In this document: piece after piece, positions 6,633-14,840 of the stretch | Layout of the letters: every line of letters begins with the position of its first letter | Numbering within the stretch: the first letter of the stretch is position 1 | From: Treponema sp. UBA7590 | GTDB taxonomy: Bacteria > Spirochaetota > Spirochaetia > Treponematales > Treponemataceae | Assembly: GCA_002478955.1 (NCBI GenBank) | Contig: DLKK01000031.1 | Location: forward strand, 1 to 14,840 | Length of the DNA: 14,840 nucleotides | Direction of reading: 5' to 3' | Made by a program: the position numbers and the translations under genes | The notes under the pieces: generated by a model | Seen by the model: the letters and a program-made list of their open reading frames with translations, nothing else | Databases searched by the model: none | What the model was told of the DNA's origin: nothing

Positions 6633-8261
6633 TTGCCTGTAGAATCCGAAAACAAGCCCTGCCTGGTAAAAACCGCGCGGGGCTTTTCTGTCAATTACAA
6701 GAACCATTTTCTTTACTCAAAATATAATCCGGAGCGCAATATTCTTTCTATAATCGAAAAAATGCAGATTCTTCCGGGAACAATTATTCTCTGTTTTTCT
6801 CCGGTTTTAAAATACGGTCTTGAAGCACTTGCAAAAAAACTTCCGGAAAACTGCCTTATGCTCGGTATTGAAGCCGACTTTGAGCTTCACAAACTTGCCG
6901 AAGAAGAATCAAAAGCTCTTGAATGCAGAAAAAATAATGTTTACACGCTTATTCCACAAGAAGAACTGTTCACGCTTCCTCAAAAATTAGAAAAATCAGG
7001 AAAAAACGGAAAATTCCGCCGGGTTATCTATATTGAATTTTCTGGCGGATTTTACTTGAACCAGGAATTTTACATCAGGCTTTTTGAAGCGTGCCGGAAT
7101 TCTGTAAGCCAGTTCTGGAAAAACCACGTTACCCTTGTAAAATTCGGAAGAAAATACTGCGCAAATATTTTCAGGAATCTCAACTTAATTCCAAAAAGCA
7201 TAGAACGAATAATAACTTCAAAAAAAATTGTTGTAGTCGGTGCGGGCGAAAGTTCTGTGGAAACATTAAAAGAAATCAACAGACACCGAGATGATTTTTT
7301 CATACTCGCAGTTGACGCTGCTTTAAAAACACTGAAAGCATTGAAAATAAAAGCGGATGCCGCTGTCTGCGAGGAAGCGCAATCCATAATCGCAAGGGCG
7401 TTCACCGGCTGCTGTAACAATTTTGACTATCTTTTTGTAAGCACAACAGCAACAAACACGGTCGCAAGAATAAATCCCAAAAAAAACATTTTTTATACGC
7501 CACTTTTTACAGACACAGGATTTTTGAGGAAACTTGAGAAATACGGAATTTTATCTTCTGTGCAGGAACCGCTTGGCTCAGTCGGATTAACCTCAACGAA
7601 AATCGCCTTAAGCATCAGAAAAGACGAAAATGTTCCAGTTTTTGTCACAGGCCTGGATTTTTCTTATTCAACAGGAAAAACACACGCGACAAATTCTTTT
7701 CATGACAATGCGCGACGAACTTTATCAACAAAAATAAAAAGTTTTGAAAATTTTTCAGCTTCATTTGGAAATGACAGCATAAAAATCTGTGGCAAAGACG
7801 GAAAAACCGTAATCACTACAACGGCGCTTTCTGGATACGCAAAATTATTCATCTATAAATTTGCAGGAACAAAAAATCTTTTTGACGCCGGAAAAACCGG
7901 AATAAAACTGGGGTTACCGCAAAAACAGCCGGATGAAAACACAGAAAATTCAACACAGATAAAAAAAGTGACTGAAGAATTTTTATATGCCGAAAAAGAC
8001 AAAGAAATCAGCACAAAAATAAAAAACTGGCTAAAAACTGAAAAAGAAGCGCTGAACGAGCTGAAATCAATTTTTACAGGAAAAATCCAGCTTTCTGAAA
8101 AGGAGCAAAACGAAAGAATCTTGGAACTTTTAATGAACCGCGAATATCTTTTTATCCACTTTCCGGACAGCTACAAACTTGATTTTTCCCAAAGTTTTTT
8201 AAACCGCATAAGAATCGAAATCGACTATTTCCTGAAAATTATTGCTCATCAGATTCTTTAA
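6633..8261 (+). CDS. DUF115 (Maf/MptE-like) protein, possible glycosylation factor
   Basis: This 542-residue protein belongs to the DUF115 family (6-hydroxymethylpterin pyrophosphokinase MptE-like). Related proteins include Campylobacter and Helicobacter Maf motility accessory factors, which are linked to nonulosonic acid transfer to flagellin. The N-terminal part (about 8-190) starts with GFSVNYKNHFLYSKYNP (17-33), a pattern I associate with treponemal members. The core (about 196-380) has a nucleotide-binding-like VVVGAGESS (200-208), QEPLGSVG (311-318) and the signature GLDFSYSTGKTHA (340-352). The C-terminal 110 residues are charged and helical. The position usually reading V-x-x-D after the second strand reads AVCEEAQ (244-250), a possible loss of an acidic ligand. 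The start is TTG at 6633 with AGGAGA four bases upstream; the next in-frame ATG, at codon 44, would delete the conserved N-terminus. No signal peptide is seen, so it is probably cytoplasmic. No sialic or pseudaminic acid synthesis genes are in view, so the glycan role is inference. Confidence 0.8.
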   Translation: MPVESENKPCLVKTARGFSVNYKNHFLYSKYNPERNILSIIEKMQILPGTIILCFSPVLKYGLEALAKKLPENCLMLGIEADFELHKLAEEESKALECRKNNVYTLIPQEELFTLPQKLEKSGKNGKFRRVIYIEFSGGFYLNQEFYIRLFEACRNSVSQFWKNHVTLVKFGRKYCANIFRNLNLIPKSIERIITSKKIVVVGAGESSVETLKEINRHRDDFFILAVDAALKTLKALKIKADAAVCEEAQSIIARAFTGCCNNFDYLFVSTTATNTVARINPKKNIFYTPLFTDTGFLRKLEKYGILSSVQEPLGSVGLTSTKIALSIRKDENVPVFVTGLDFSYSTGKTHATNSFHDNARRTLSTKIKSFENFSASFGNDSIKICGKDGKTVITTTALSGYAKLFIYKFAGTKNLFDAGKTGIKLGLPQKQPDENTENSTQIKKVTEEFLYAEKDKEISTKIKNWLKTEKEALNELKSIFTGKIQLSEKEQNERILELLMNREYLFIHFPDSYKLDFSQSFLNRIRIEIDYFLKIIAHQIL

Positions 8262-10041
8262 GAACAGCAAGGAATGCGCTCTGAGGAAGTTCAACATCGC
8301 CAAACATTTTCATGCGCTTCTTGCCTTCCTTCTGTTTTTCAAGAAGTTTTCGTTTTCTGGTAATATCACCGCCGTAGCATTTTGCAAGGACATCTTTTCT
8401 GTACGCGCTGACAGTTTCCCTTGCAATAATCTGACCCCCAATCGCGCCTTGAATTGCAACCTTAAACTGCTGATGGCTTATCTCGTTCTTTAGACGTTCA
8501 CAGACTTTTCTGGCGCGCTCAGGTGCGCTAGGTTTATAGCAAAGGAATGAAAGCGCGTCAACAGGCTTTGAGTTCAACAGCATATCAACCTTCGCAAGCT
8601 CCGTAGGACGGTAACCAATAACCTCGTAGTCAAAAGACGCATAGCCACGGCTGAAACTTTTCAGTTTATCATAAAAATCAAAAAGAACTTCAGAAAGTGG
8701 CATTTCGTAAGTAAGCTCAACGCGTTTTTCGTCAAGATACTGCATATTCGTCTGCTCACCACGCTTCATTTTGCATAGTTCCATAAGTGAACCAAGATAT
8801 GTTGCCGGAGTTATAATGCTTGCCTTTATGTACGGTTCTTCCGCGGACTGAATACGCCCCTGCGGATATTCACTAGGATTATCAACAAACATTTCTTCGC
8901 CGTTTGTAAGTTTTACCCGATAACGTACAGATGGCGCAGTGAAAATAATTGCCTGGTCGTAATCGCGCTCAAGGCGTTCCTGAATAATTTCAAGGTGAAG
9001 AAGTCCTAAAAATCCACAGCGGAAACCGTTTCCCAAAGCAATAGAATTATCTTTCTCGTATACAAGACTTGCATCATTCAGTTTTAATTTTTCTATGCTG
9101 CTTTTAAGTTCCTCATAGTCATTTGAATCCATCGGATAAATCGAAGAATAAACAACCGGCTTTACTTCCTTAAAACCTGCAAGAGGTGCTGCAGCCGGAT
9201 TTGCCGCACTGGTAATTGTATCACCAACACTGATATCAGAAACTGTCTTTATTCCTGAAATTATATATCCAACATCACCAGCCTCAAGTTTTCCTGTTTC
9301 CTCGTAATCAACCTTAAAAATACCGCACTGCTCAACTTTATATTCAAGACCAGTATTCATCATTTTGATGACATCTCCAGTCTTTAAAGTTCCCTCTTTT
9401 ACACGCACATGAACAACAACTCCACGGTAAACATCGTAGTGACAGTCAAAAATCAAAGCCTGAAGCGGAGCGGCAGGATCGCCTTGCGGTGCAGGAAAAT
9501 AATTTACAATTGCCTCCAAAAGCTCATCAACGCCTTCGCCGGTTTTTGCGGAAACAAGCTGAGTCTGGCTGTCATCCAACCCAAGTTCCTTGGAAATTTG
9601 CTCACGGCAAGCGGGAATATCCGCACTTGGAAGGTCGATTTTATTTATAACAGGAACAATCGCAAGGTCGTGCTCCAAAGCCATATACATATTTGAAACA
9701 GTCTGGCTTTCAACGCCCTGGCTTGCATCAATCAGAAGAAGAGCTCCTTCACATGAAGCAATAGCGCGAGAAACTTCATATGAAAAATCAACGTGTCCCG
9801 GAGTATCAACAAAATTCAGCTCATAATCATGTCCATCTTTTGCGTGATAAGGAATCGTAACCGCCTGGCTTTTTATTGTAATTCCACGTTCGCGTTCAAT
9901 ATCCATGTTATCAAGAATCTGGTTTGTCATTTTCCGTTCGTCAATAATTTTTGACTTTTGGATAAGTCTGTCCGACAAAGTTGATTTACCATGATCAATG
10001 TGCGCAACAATACAAAAATTGCGCTTGTACTTCATTTCCAT
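8239..10041 (-). CDS. lepA: Elongation factor 4 (LepA), ribosomal back-translocase GTPase
   Basis: LepA is a ribosome-binding GTPase that acts on stalled or mistranslocated ribosomes or during initiation. The 600 residues match the usual length (E. coli 599). The GTPase domain contains AHIDHGKST (13-21), the switch element RERGITI, DTPGHVDF (near 80) and NKID (near 134). EF-G-like domains II, III and V follow. The C-terminal LepA-specific domain is complete, including VLAKCYGGDITRKRKLLEKQ and the ending LPQSAFLAVLKESDEQ. The ATG at 10041 is chosen because AAAGGA lies about six bases upstream; a second ATG two codons later is also possible. It is the last gene of a leftward operon, 11 bases after the serine protease gene. 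Its end overlaps the convergent DUF115 gene by 23 bases, so any terminator must lie inside that gene. Nothing about the protein is unusual. Confidence 0.98.
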   Translation of the reverse strand: MEMKYKRNFCIVAHIDHGKSTLSDRLIQKSKIIDERKMTNQILDNMDIERERGITIKSQAVTIPYHAKDGHDYELNFVDTPGHVDFSYEVSRAIASCEGALLLIDASQGVESQTVSNMYMALEHDLAIVPVINKIDLPSADIPACREQISKELGLDDSQTQLVSAKTGEGVDELLEAIVNYFPAPQGDPAAPLQALIFDCHYDVYRGVVVHVRVKEGTLKTGDVIKMMNTGLEYKVEQCGIFKVDYEETGKLEAGDVGYIISGIKTVSDISVGDTITSAANPAAAPLAGFKEVKPVVYSSIYPMDSNDYEELKSSIEKLKLNDASLVYEKDNSIALGNGFRCGFLGLLHLEIIQERLERDYDQAIIFTAPSVRYRVKLTNGEEMFVDNPSEYPQGRIQSAEEPYIKASIITPATYLGSLMELCKMKRGEQTNMQYLDEKRVELTYEMPLSEVLFDFYDKLKSFSRGYASFDYEVIGYRPTELAKVDMLLNSKPVDALSFLCYKPSAPERARKVCERLKNEISHQQFKVAIQGAIGGQIIARETVSAYRKDVLAKCYGGDITRKRKLLEKQKEGKKRMKMFGDVELPQSAFLAVLKESDEQ

Positions 10042-10052
10042 TTTTATTCCTT

Positions 10053-11666
10053 TTAAAAATAATAAGGGCTGTCCAAAGATGAACCAATCCTGAGCGTTAT
10101 GTCAAGATATCCCTTTTTCTTTTTTCGTGTATTCATTGTTATAGAAATCGCATCGTTATTTTCGCTGAATTCTACATCAGTTATAAGAACCGGATCAAGC
10201 ACAGAAAACCCTGACTCATCAGCGACACTGCCCTTCAAGACATCAGAAATTGTAAAACGTTTTGAAGAAGTTGTTGAGACCGGCAAAAGTTCCATTCCAA
10301 AAATCGGAACAAGCGAGGTTGAAAGCAAATCCGACTTGTAAATCTCGTAGCCAGGCTGCGCCGGGCGCTCTTCAAGATAAATATTTACTGAATATTCTTT
10401 TCCGTCTCTATTGTAACAAAAATTGACAATAGATTTTGCGCCAAAATTTCTAAGCACATCCTGCGCATTATCAATTGCATAAATCCTGTTTCCGTCAATC
10501 GCCGTAATTACATCGCCTTTTTGCAGACCGGAGCGGAATGCAACTCCACCTGGCATCACATACTGAATCTCAAGCCCGGAATTTTTTCCGCCTTCTTTGT
10601 AAGTGTGGCCATAAGTTCCAATCCATACGTGATTTCTTTTTCCGCCATAAAACAAAAACGGAAGATCCTGACGCAAATATTCAACAGGAATAGCAAAATT
10701 CAACCCCTGATACTGCATAATTCCTGCAAAAACAATTGCCTGAACCTTCATCTGACTATCAATCAATGGACCGCCTGAATTTCCAGAATTAACCGCCGTA
10801 TCAATCTGAAGGACATTTCCGGTTGTAAAAAGTTTTCTGTCAATTGCAGAAACAATTCCGCTAGTCAAAGTTCCATGCAGCCCCAGCGGAGTTCCAATCG
10901 CGCTGACTTTATCGCCAATCTGAAGGTCGCGGCTTGATCCAAGCTGAAAGACAAACGGCGGATCAATCTCAACTTTCAGCAGAGCCAAATCAAGAACGCT
11001 GTCGTAGCCGACAACTTTTGCAGGAATCCGCGTATCCTGGTCGGAAGCAAGTTTTATGTAAAGACGTGAATAACCTTCGTATTTAGGGTCAACCATGTCA
11101 TTTATAACATGATGATTTGTAATCAGATAACCTCGCTTATCTATAAAAAAACCAGAGCCAAGAACCCTATCCGCGTAACCAATTCCGTTGTGAATCGCAA
11201 TTCCCTTGTCAACCCAGATTGTAACAGTCGCATCAATGCAGTTCTGTATATTTTTCGGAAGCAAAGATTTTTCCACAACAACGCCGGGAACATTGTACAA
11301 ATATTCTGAATAAAGTTGCTGTTCCGAAACAGAAAGAACGTTCAGTTTTTTATATCCGACAGTCTTTAAAGTGCGGTAAATCTGCCAGCTTTCAAAAAGT
11401 TTTTTTTCATCATTCAGCTGCTTAAGCTTTTCAAAGAGAAAATCCGCATACTCATCAAAAAGCTCGTCATTTTTAATAAGAGAAGCTCGCCAAAGTGCAA
11501 ACTCCGGATTTTCCTCGCCGATTTTCTTTATGCGTTTTATTTCGTTGTTAAGCACATCTTCTTCCGTATAATCCGGCATGGAAAACACACTTTTTGGCTG
11601 TTTCAAGGTTGTGCAACCAAAGAGAAAAAATGTAAAAACCAAAGAAAATCGCAAGAATTTATTCAT
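10053..11666 (-). CDS. HtrA/DegP-like trypsin-type serine protease, predicted lipoprotein, with PDZ domain
   Basis: From the ATG at 11666 the protein has 537 residues. It begins MNKFLRFSLVFTFFLFGC, a lipoprotein signal peptide with lipobox LFGC and lipidated Cys18, so it should be tethered to a membrane. Residues about 35-125 form a charged helical stretch. The protease domain (about 145-340) has an intact triad: His186 in TNHHV, Asp226 in LDLALL and Ser297 in GNSGGP. A PDZ domain spans about 345-435 (GGVAFRSGLQKGDVITAIDG). A second, degenerate PDZ-like unit (about 445-537) contains VLKGSVADESGFSVLDPVL. It probably degrades or refolds damaged envelope proteins. The frame extends upstream to 11738, but only starts at 11666 or 11669 place the signal peptide at the N-terminus. 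Those starts overlap the end of the TPR gene by 8 or 11 bases with no clear ribosome site, suggesting translational coupling. Family is secure; whether it is a true DegP ortholog is not. Confidence 0.9.
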   Translation of the reverse strand: MNKFLRFSLVFTFFLFGCTTLKQPKSVFSMPDYTEEDVLNNEIKRIKKIGEENPEFALWRASLIKNDELFDEYADFLFEKLKQLNDEKKLFESWQIYRTLKTVGYKKLNVLSVSEQQLYSEYLYNVPGVVVEKSLLPKNIQNCIDATVTIWVDKGIAIHNGIGYADRVLGSGFFIDKRGYLITNHHVINDMVDPKYEGYSRLYIKLASDQDTRIPAKVVGYDSVLDLALLKVEIDPPFVFQLGSSRDLQIGDKVSAIGTPLGLHGTLTSGIVSAIDRKLFTTGNVLQIDTAVNSGNSGGPLIDSQMKVQAIVFAGIMQYQGLNFAIPVEYLRQDLPFLFYGGKRNHVWIGTYGHTYKEGGKNSGLEIQYVMPGGVAFRSGLQKGDVITAIDGNRIYAIDNAQDVLRNFGAKSIVNFCYNRDGKEYSVNIYLEERPAQPGYEIYKSDLLSTSLVPIFGMELLPVSTTSSKRFTISDVLKGSVADESGFSVLDPVLITDVEFSENNDAISITMNTRKKKKGYLDITLRIGSSLDSPYYF

Positions 11667-13839
11667 CATTTTGTTTGCTTTCATCATAAATTGTTTCGTC
11701 ATAAAAAGGAAGAATTTCGCCGTAAATATTCTGGCCAATTCTTACAGCCATCATCCTTACGTTTTTATTCTGCAAAATCACGCTTACGCCTTGCTCAAAA
11801 AACTTGTCAAAATTTTCCAGAAGAAATTTCTCGTCGTCGGCATTTCCTTCTTTTCCTATCCAATAAAATGAATCAGAAGCACCTTGAGTTACAGGAAAAA
11901 ACTGATTTTCGTATTCAACTTTTACAGGAATTTCGTTCCAAAGAGTCACAGTAACAAGTTTACGTTCTGGATTTGTGTAAAACTGAGCGTCCTCAATAAC
12001 CGGTGAAGCAGAATCAGCCTGAGGATAGCGTTTGTACCGAAGTTCCCAGCGAGAATCCGCGTCAAAGTCCCAGCTGGAAATTTTTCCGTTGTCAGCAAGA
12101 TATTCCTCTGAAAAATCTGGAACCGTGTCGCCATTTGAATCAATCTGAATCATCTTCATATAAATTCCTGAACCAGCAATCTCATGGCCGAACAAATTCG
12201 TCATAATCTGTTTCCGCTCTGGCTCCGGAACGTGATAAAGATTTTCCGGGTCGTAGCCAAATGTTTCAACAGTCTCAAAAATTCCATCGCCATCATTGTC
12301 AACAGAACGAACAGAAGGTAAACCGTCAACAAATTCTGCACGCGCATAAATTTTTCCATCCGCAACATATTCCGCCGTCTGGAATTCTCCGTTAAGAACA
12401 TAAAAACGAATCCTAGAACCTGGCCTTTCATCTGAAGAAATCTCGTAATTTGAACAGTTTCTGACCAGCGCATTTTCATCAATTTCTTCTATATAATTAA
12501 AAATATACGGAACATAAAAATCGAAATCGAAAAGATTTTTCGCAATTTCAAGCGGCCTAATCTCAAAAGGAGACCAGTCAAGAGCTTCATCTACAAGATT
12601 AAAAACCGCCTCGCCGCCTGAAATTTTATCCGAAGCAAATACAGCGCGCACAACAGATGGATAAGTTCCATAATAAAGCTGAATATTTCCACGCGTCAAA
12701 GACAAAGATTCCGGAACACCAAAATCACATTCGGCAGACCATTCAATAACGCCGTCATTTTCCTTGTCCCAGGAAAAATTTGCAGGACGGCCGCGCATAT
12801 ATTTTGCGGTAAGATTCGGCTCAAGATCAAAATCCGTGTCGAAAGTCAAAATTCCAGAAAAAGAATCCAGATGCTCTTTCACAGAAGCAACCGTAAGTTC
12901 GTCCGTAATCATCGGAAGAATATCCTGAAGCATTTCAATAGAAACCGATTCATCAGCAAATGAGCAGAAATAATCCCACGCTTCCTGCTGCCCCATAAGC
13001 CCGCACTTCAAGGCAATCAACGCATACAAAGGATGACGCATTCCGTGCGATGCAAATGCCTCCGCCAACCGTTTCTGCTGTTCACCGGACGCAAAAAAAA
13101 CTGAATAAATCTCAAGCTCTGCATCTGGATTATCATATTCAGGCATTTTTGCCAAAAACGAATCCGCAATTTTCTGAACAAGAATCGAATCATCTTTTTT
13201 GACAGAAGATTCCGCTTTTTCAGAAGGAATTTTGTCGCCGGAAGAATCCGCATAAAAACCGGAAAGCCTTGACAAATCGTATTCGTGCTTAAAAAAAAGT
13301 TTTGGAAAACGCTTGTCCGCCGGATAAATTTTTCGCGCCGAATTTATTTTATCCCGTGCTTTTGAAATAGATTCCGCGCTCCTGATTCTGTAATAGGCTT
13401 TTGCCCGGATAAATTCCGCATCGGAAGAATAAATAAAAGGCTCAGCATCAAGGATTCCAATCGCTTGCTCATAATTTCCTGTGTCACACAGCAAATCAGC
13501 ATAAAGAATTCTAGCTCCATCGCGGTTGTAGTCAACCCATTCCCCTTCTGTAAGCGCATGCGTAACAAGAGGAATAAGTTCCGCCCGCGTAGCCCCTAGC
13601 CCAGACCGGGAAGCCGCCTTGACATACCATAAATCCGACACACTTTCATCGTAAGCAAGACCAAGTTCCGCCTGCGCCAAAGCATTTGTGTAATCATCTG
13701 AAGAAAGAAACGATTCAGAAAGCTTTAAACATCGAACCGCAGTACGTCTGTTTGCCGCAACCAACGATGAGCTTGCAGCCGACAAAAAAAACTGCGCAGA
13801 CAATAAAAGAAAGACTGAAAAAAACAATTTTTTTTTCAT
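11659..13839 (-). CDS. Exported TPR-repeat protein with D-x-D-x-D calcium-loop-like motifs, function unknown
   Basis: I do not recognise a named family. The 726-residue protein begins with a Sec signal peptide (MKKK, hydrophobic 5-20, likely cleavage after SA near 21), so it is periplasmic or surface-exposed. Residues about 35-180 look like TPR helices (ALAQAELGLAY; YEQAIGILDAEP). The second half is rich in beta strands and aromatic residues and has five nine-residue acidic loops near 334, 358, 514, 567 and 591 (for example DNDGDGIFE and DSNGDTVPD), resembling thrombospondin type 3 or EF-hand calcium loops. No catalytic motif was seen. Upstream TTG (13842) and ATG (13839) are adjacent; I prefer the ATG because GAGGA sits eight bases before it. 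The gene starts 12 bases after the tilS stop and overlaps the protease start. The operon suggests an envelope role together with the protease, but this is inference. Confidence 0.85.
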   Translation of the reverse strand: MKKKLFFSVFLLLSAQFFLSAASSSLVAANRRTAVRCLKLSESFLSSDDYTNALAQAELGLAYDESVSDLWYVKAASRSGLGATRAELIPLVTHALTEGEWVDYNRDGARILYADLLCDTGNYEQAIGILDAEPFIYSSDAEFIRAKAYYRIRSAESISKARDKINSARKIYPADKRFPKLFFKHEYDLSRLSGFYADSSGDKIPSEKAESSVKKDDSILVQKIADSFLAKMPEYDNPDAELEIYSVFFASGEQQKRLAEAFASHGMRHPLYALIALKCGLMGQQEAWDYFCSFADESVSIEMLQDILPMITDELTVASVKEHLDSFSGILTFDTDFDLEPNLTAKYMRGRPANFSWDKENDGVIEWSAECDFGVPESLSLTRGNIQLYYGTYPSVVRAVFASDKISGGEAVFNLVDEALDWSPFEIRPLEIAKNLFDFDFYVPYIFNYIEEIDENALVRNCSNYEISSDERPGSRIRFYVLNGEFQTAEYVADGKIYARAEFVDGLPSVRSVDNDGDGIFETVETFGYDPENLYHVPEPERKQIMTNLFGHEIAGSGIYMKMIQIDSNGDTVPDFSEEYLADNGKISSWDFDADSRWELRYKRYPQADSASPVIEDAQFYTNPERKLVTVTLWNEIPVKVEYENQFFPVTQGASDSFYWIGKEGNADDEKFLLENFDKFFEQGVSVILQNKNVRMMAVRIGQNIYGEILPFYDETIYDESKQNDE

Positions 13840-13851
13840 CAAATAATTCCT

Positions 13852-14840
13852 CTACTTCCAGAACGAAAAACCAGAATCATGCGAGTCTGATTTTACAATC
13901 CAGTTGTTAAAACCAAGAAGCGAGCCAAGGACAGCGACAATCTCCTGGTTTTTGCCAGAAAGTTCCTGAACAACAGGAACCGAATTTTTCAGGTCAACAG
14001 AAACGTGCCAGTCAGAAAGAATATCTGAAAGCGATTTTTTTCCGCCATCTGCGGCACGGACAAAATCATCCGGCTGGCGGCTGCGGACGCAAAACGGCAC
14101 AGGCACATTTTCCAGCGAAACTTCGTCTTTTTCCGAAAAAAAACTTATTTTCGCGGATTTTTTATTTTCAGCAAGCTTTACAAAAACCTCGCCAGCAGCA
14201 AATGAAAACTGCATATCTTTATCTATTATAACAAAAAAAGACGATTCAGTCGCTATCAATCCTTTCTTTTTGATTTCAATTTTTTTTCCGTCAAAAGAAA
14301 ACAAAAGATTTCCGGCAGTTTTTTTCACACAATTTTTGGAAAACCCCGAATTTTCAGAATTTTCAATAGATTCCAAAAACTCCTTCACAAACAGAAAAGG
14401 AATTCTTCCACCGGATTTTTTTTCCAGATTATCCACGCAGCTTTCTTCAGCTTTATTTTCACTATCATGCCCCGGAAATTTTCCGCAAAGCAAATCAATT
14501 CCGGCAAAAATCTGCCGCCTTTTCAATGCTTCAGGAAGAGCCAGAAATTCATCGCCGGCACATTCAACAGAATTCTTTTTTACAGACCAAAAATCCTTTT
14601 TCAAAAAAGAGCAAAGCGCATTTTCATCATCAAAAGCCTTGTGCGCGCCGTTCAAAAGAGCCTTCTCAAAGCCAAAGAAATTTTCATTCAAAAACGGAAC
14701 AAGTTTCTGCCGGATTCTGTTGCGCATATAATTCGTGTCAAAATTCGTGGAATCCGTCCGCCATGGAATATTTTGCGCCAAAAGATATTCCTCAATCTGC
14801 ACACGCGAAACATCCAGAAGCGGACGCACAAAAATTCCGC
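13852..14840 (-). CDS. tilS: tRNA(Ile)-lysidine synthase, N-terminal catalytic domain beyond window
   Basis: TilS joins lysine to C34 of the tRNA(Ile) CAU anticodon so that it reads AUA. Only the C-terminal 328 codons are in the window. The frame stays open to the right edge: the apparent GTG start at 14829 is an internal valine in GIFVRPLLD, so the PP-loop ATPase motif lies outside. The visible part has the family's RPLLDVSRVQIEEYL, followed by WRTDSTNFDTNYMRNRIR, typical of the end of the catalytic domain. The C-terminal tRNA-binding domain shows RSRQPDDFVRAADGGKKSLSDIL (residues about 262-284 of the visible part). The middle 110 residues are Lys/Ser/Phe-rich and poorly conserved. The stop TAG at 13852 is 12 bases before the preferred TPR start. 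The gene heads the visible part of the leftward operon ending in lepA. Identification is secure. Confidence 0.95.
   Translation of the reverse strand, partial: GIFVRPLLDVSRVQIEEYLLAQNIPWRTDSTNFDTNYMRNRIRQKLVPFLNENFFGFEKALLNGAHKAFDDENALCSFLKKDFWSVKKNSVECAGDEFLALPEALKRRQIFAGIDLLCGKFPGHDSENKAEESCVDNLEKKSGGRIPFLFVKEFLESIENSENSGFSKNCVKKTAGNLLFSFDGKKIEIKKKGLIATESSFFVIIDKDMQFSFAAGEVFVKLAENKKSAKISFFSEKDEVSLENVPVPFCVRSRQPDDFVRAADGGKKSLSDILSDWHVSVDLKNSVPVVQELSGKNQEIVAVLGSLLGFNNWIVKSDSHDSGFSFWK

Noticed and set aside
11667..11738. Upstream extension of the protease frame to 11738
   Set aside because: It would add about 24 residues before the lipoprotein signal peptide, lies deep inside the TPR gene and has no convincing ribosome site.
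13828..13836. A run of nine A residues (minus strand) right after the TPR gene ATG, as in phase-variable genes
   Set aside because: It encodes the MKKK n-region of a signal peptide, and several eight-base A/T runs occur elsewhere in this AT-rich DNA. Nothing else suggests slippage.
14270..14731. A 153-codon open frame on the plus strand opposite tilS
   Set aside because: It is antisense to the Lys/Phe-rich middle of tilS, with low-complexity Ser/Phe composition. It is an overlap artefact.
14827..14829. GTG as the tilS start codon
   Set aside because: The frame continues upstream to the window edge with family-typical residues (GIFVRPLLD), and the catalytic domain must precede it. The gene is truncated by the window and not short.

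Overview
The window reads as an AT-rich spirochete chromosome segment, most likely from a host- or gut-associated Treponema. This rests on the type Ib DAHP synthase/prephenate dehydratase fusion, a Treponema-style DUF115 (Maf/MptE-like) protein, a spirochete-type lipoprotein signal on an HtrA-like protease, and the base and codon composition. This is judgement from sequence style; no search was run. Coding density is very high: nine protein genes fill almost the whole window. No rRNA, tRNA, CRISPR array, insertion sequence or prophage gene was seen.

Region 1 (1-4973, minus strand) is an amino-acid biosynthesis operon read leftward: thrA (aspartokinase/homoserine dehydrogenase), then a DAHP synthase-like/prephenate dehydratase fusion, then ilvN (acetolactate synthase small subunit, running off the left edge). 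The gaps are only 16 and 25 bases. Each gene carries at least one ACT regulatory domain, so the operon groups feedback-controlled steps of the threonine, phenylalanine and branched-chain pathways. The main surprise is that the DAHP synthase domain of the fusion has lost at least two of its four expected metal ligands and several phosphate-binding residues, while the prephenate dehydratase and ACT parts look intact.

Region 2 (4974-5141) is the only sizeable intergenic region. It is a divergent promoter region with a near-consensus sigma-70 promoter driving the rightward genes, a weaker promoter driving thrA, and an inverted TTGGCA/TGCCAA pair touching both.

Region 3 (5142-8261, plus strand) holds two genes 12 bases apart: a membrane-anchored SurA/PpiD-type foldase with degenerate PPIase domains, and a DUF115 protein that may belong to surface or flagellar glycosylation.

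Region 4 (8239-14840, minus strand) is a second tight leftward operon: tilS (its start lies beyond the right edge), a large exported TPR protein with calcium-loop-like motifs, a lipoprotein HtrA-like serine protease and lepA. It combines tRNA modification, a translation GTPase and envelope protein quality control. Its last gene overlaps the end of the DUF115 gene by 23 bases, tail to tail.
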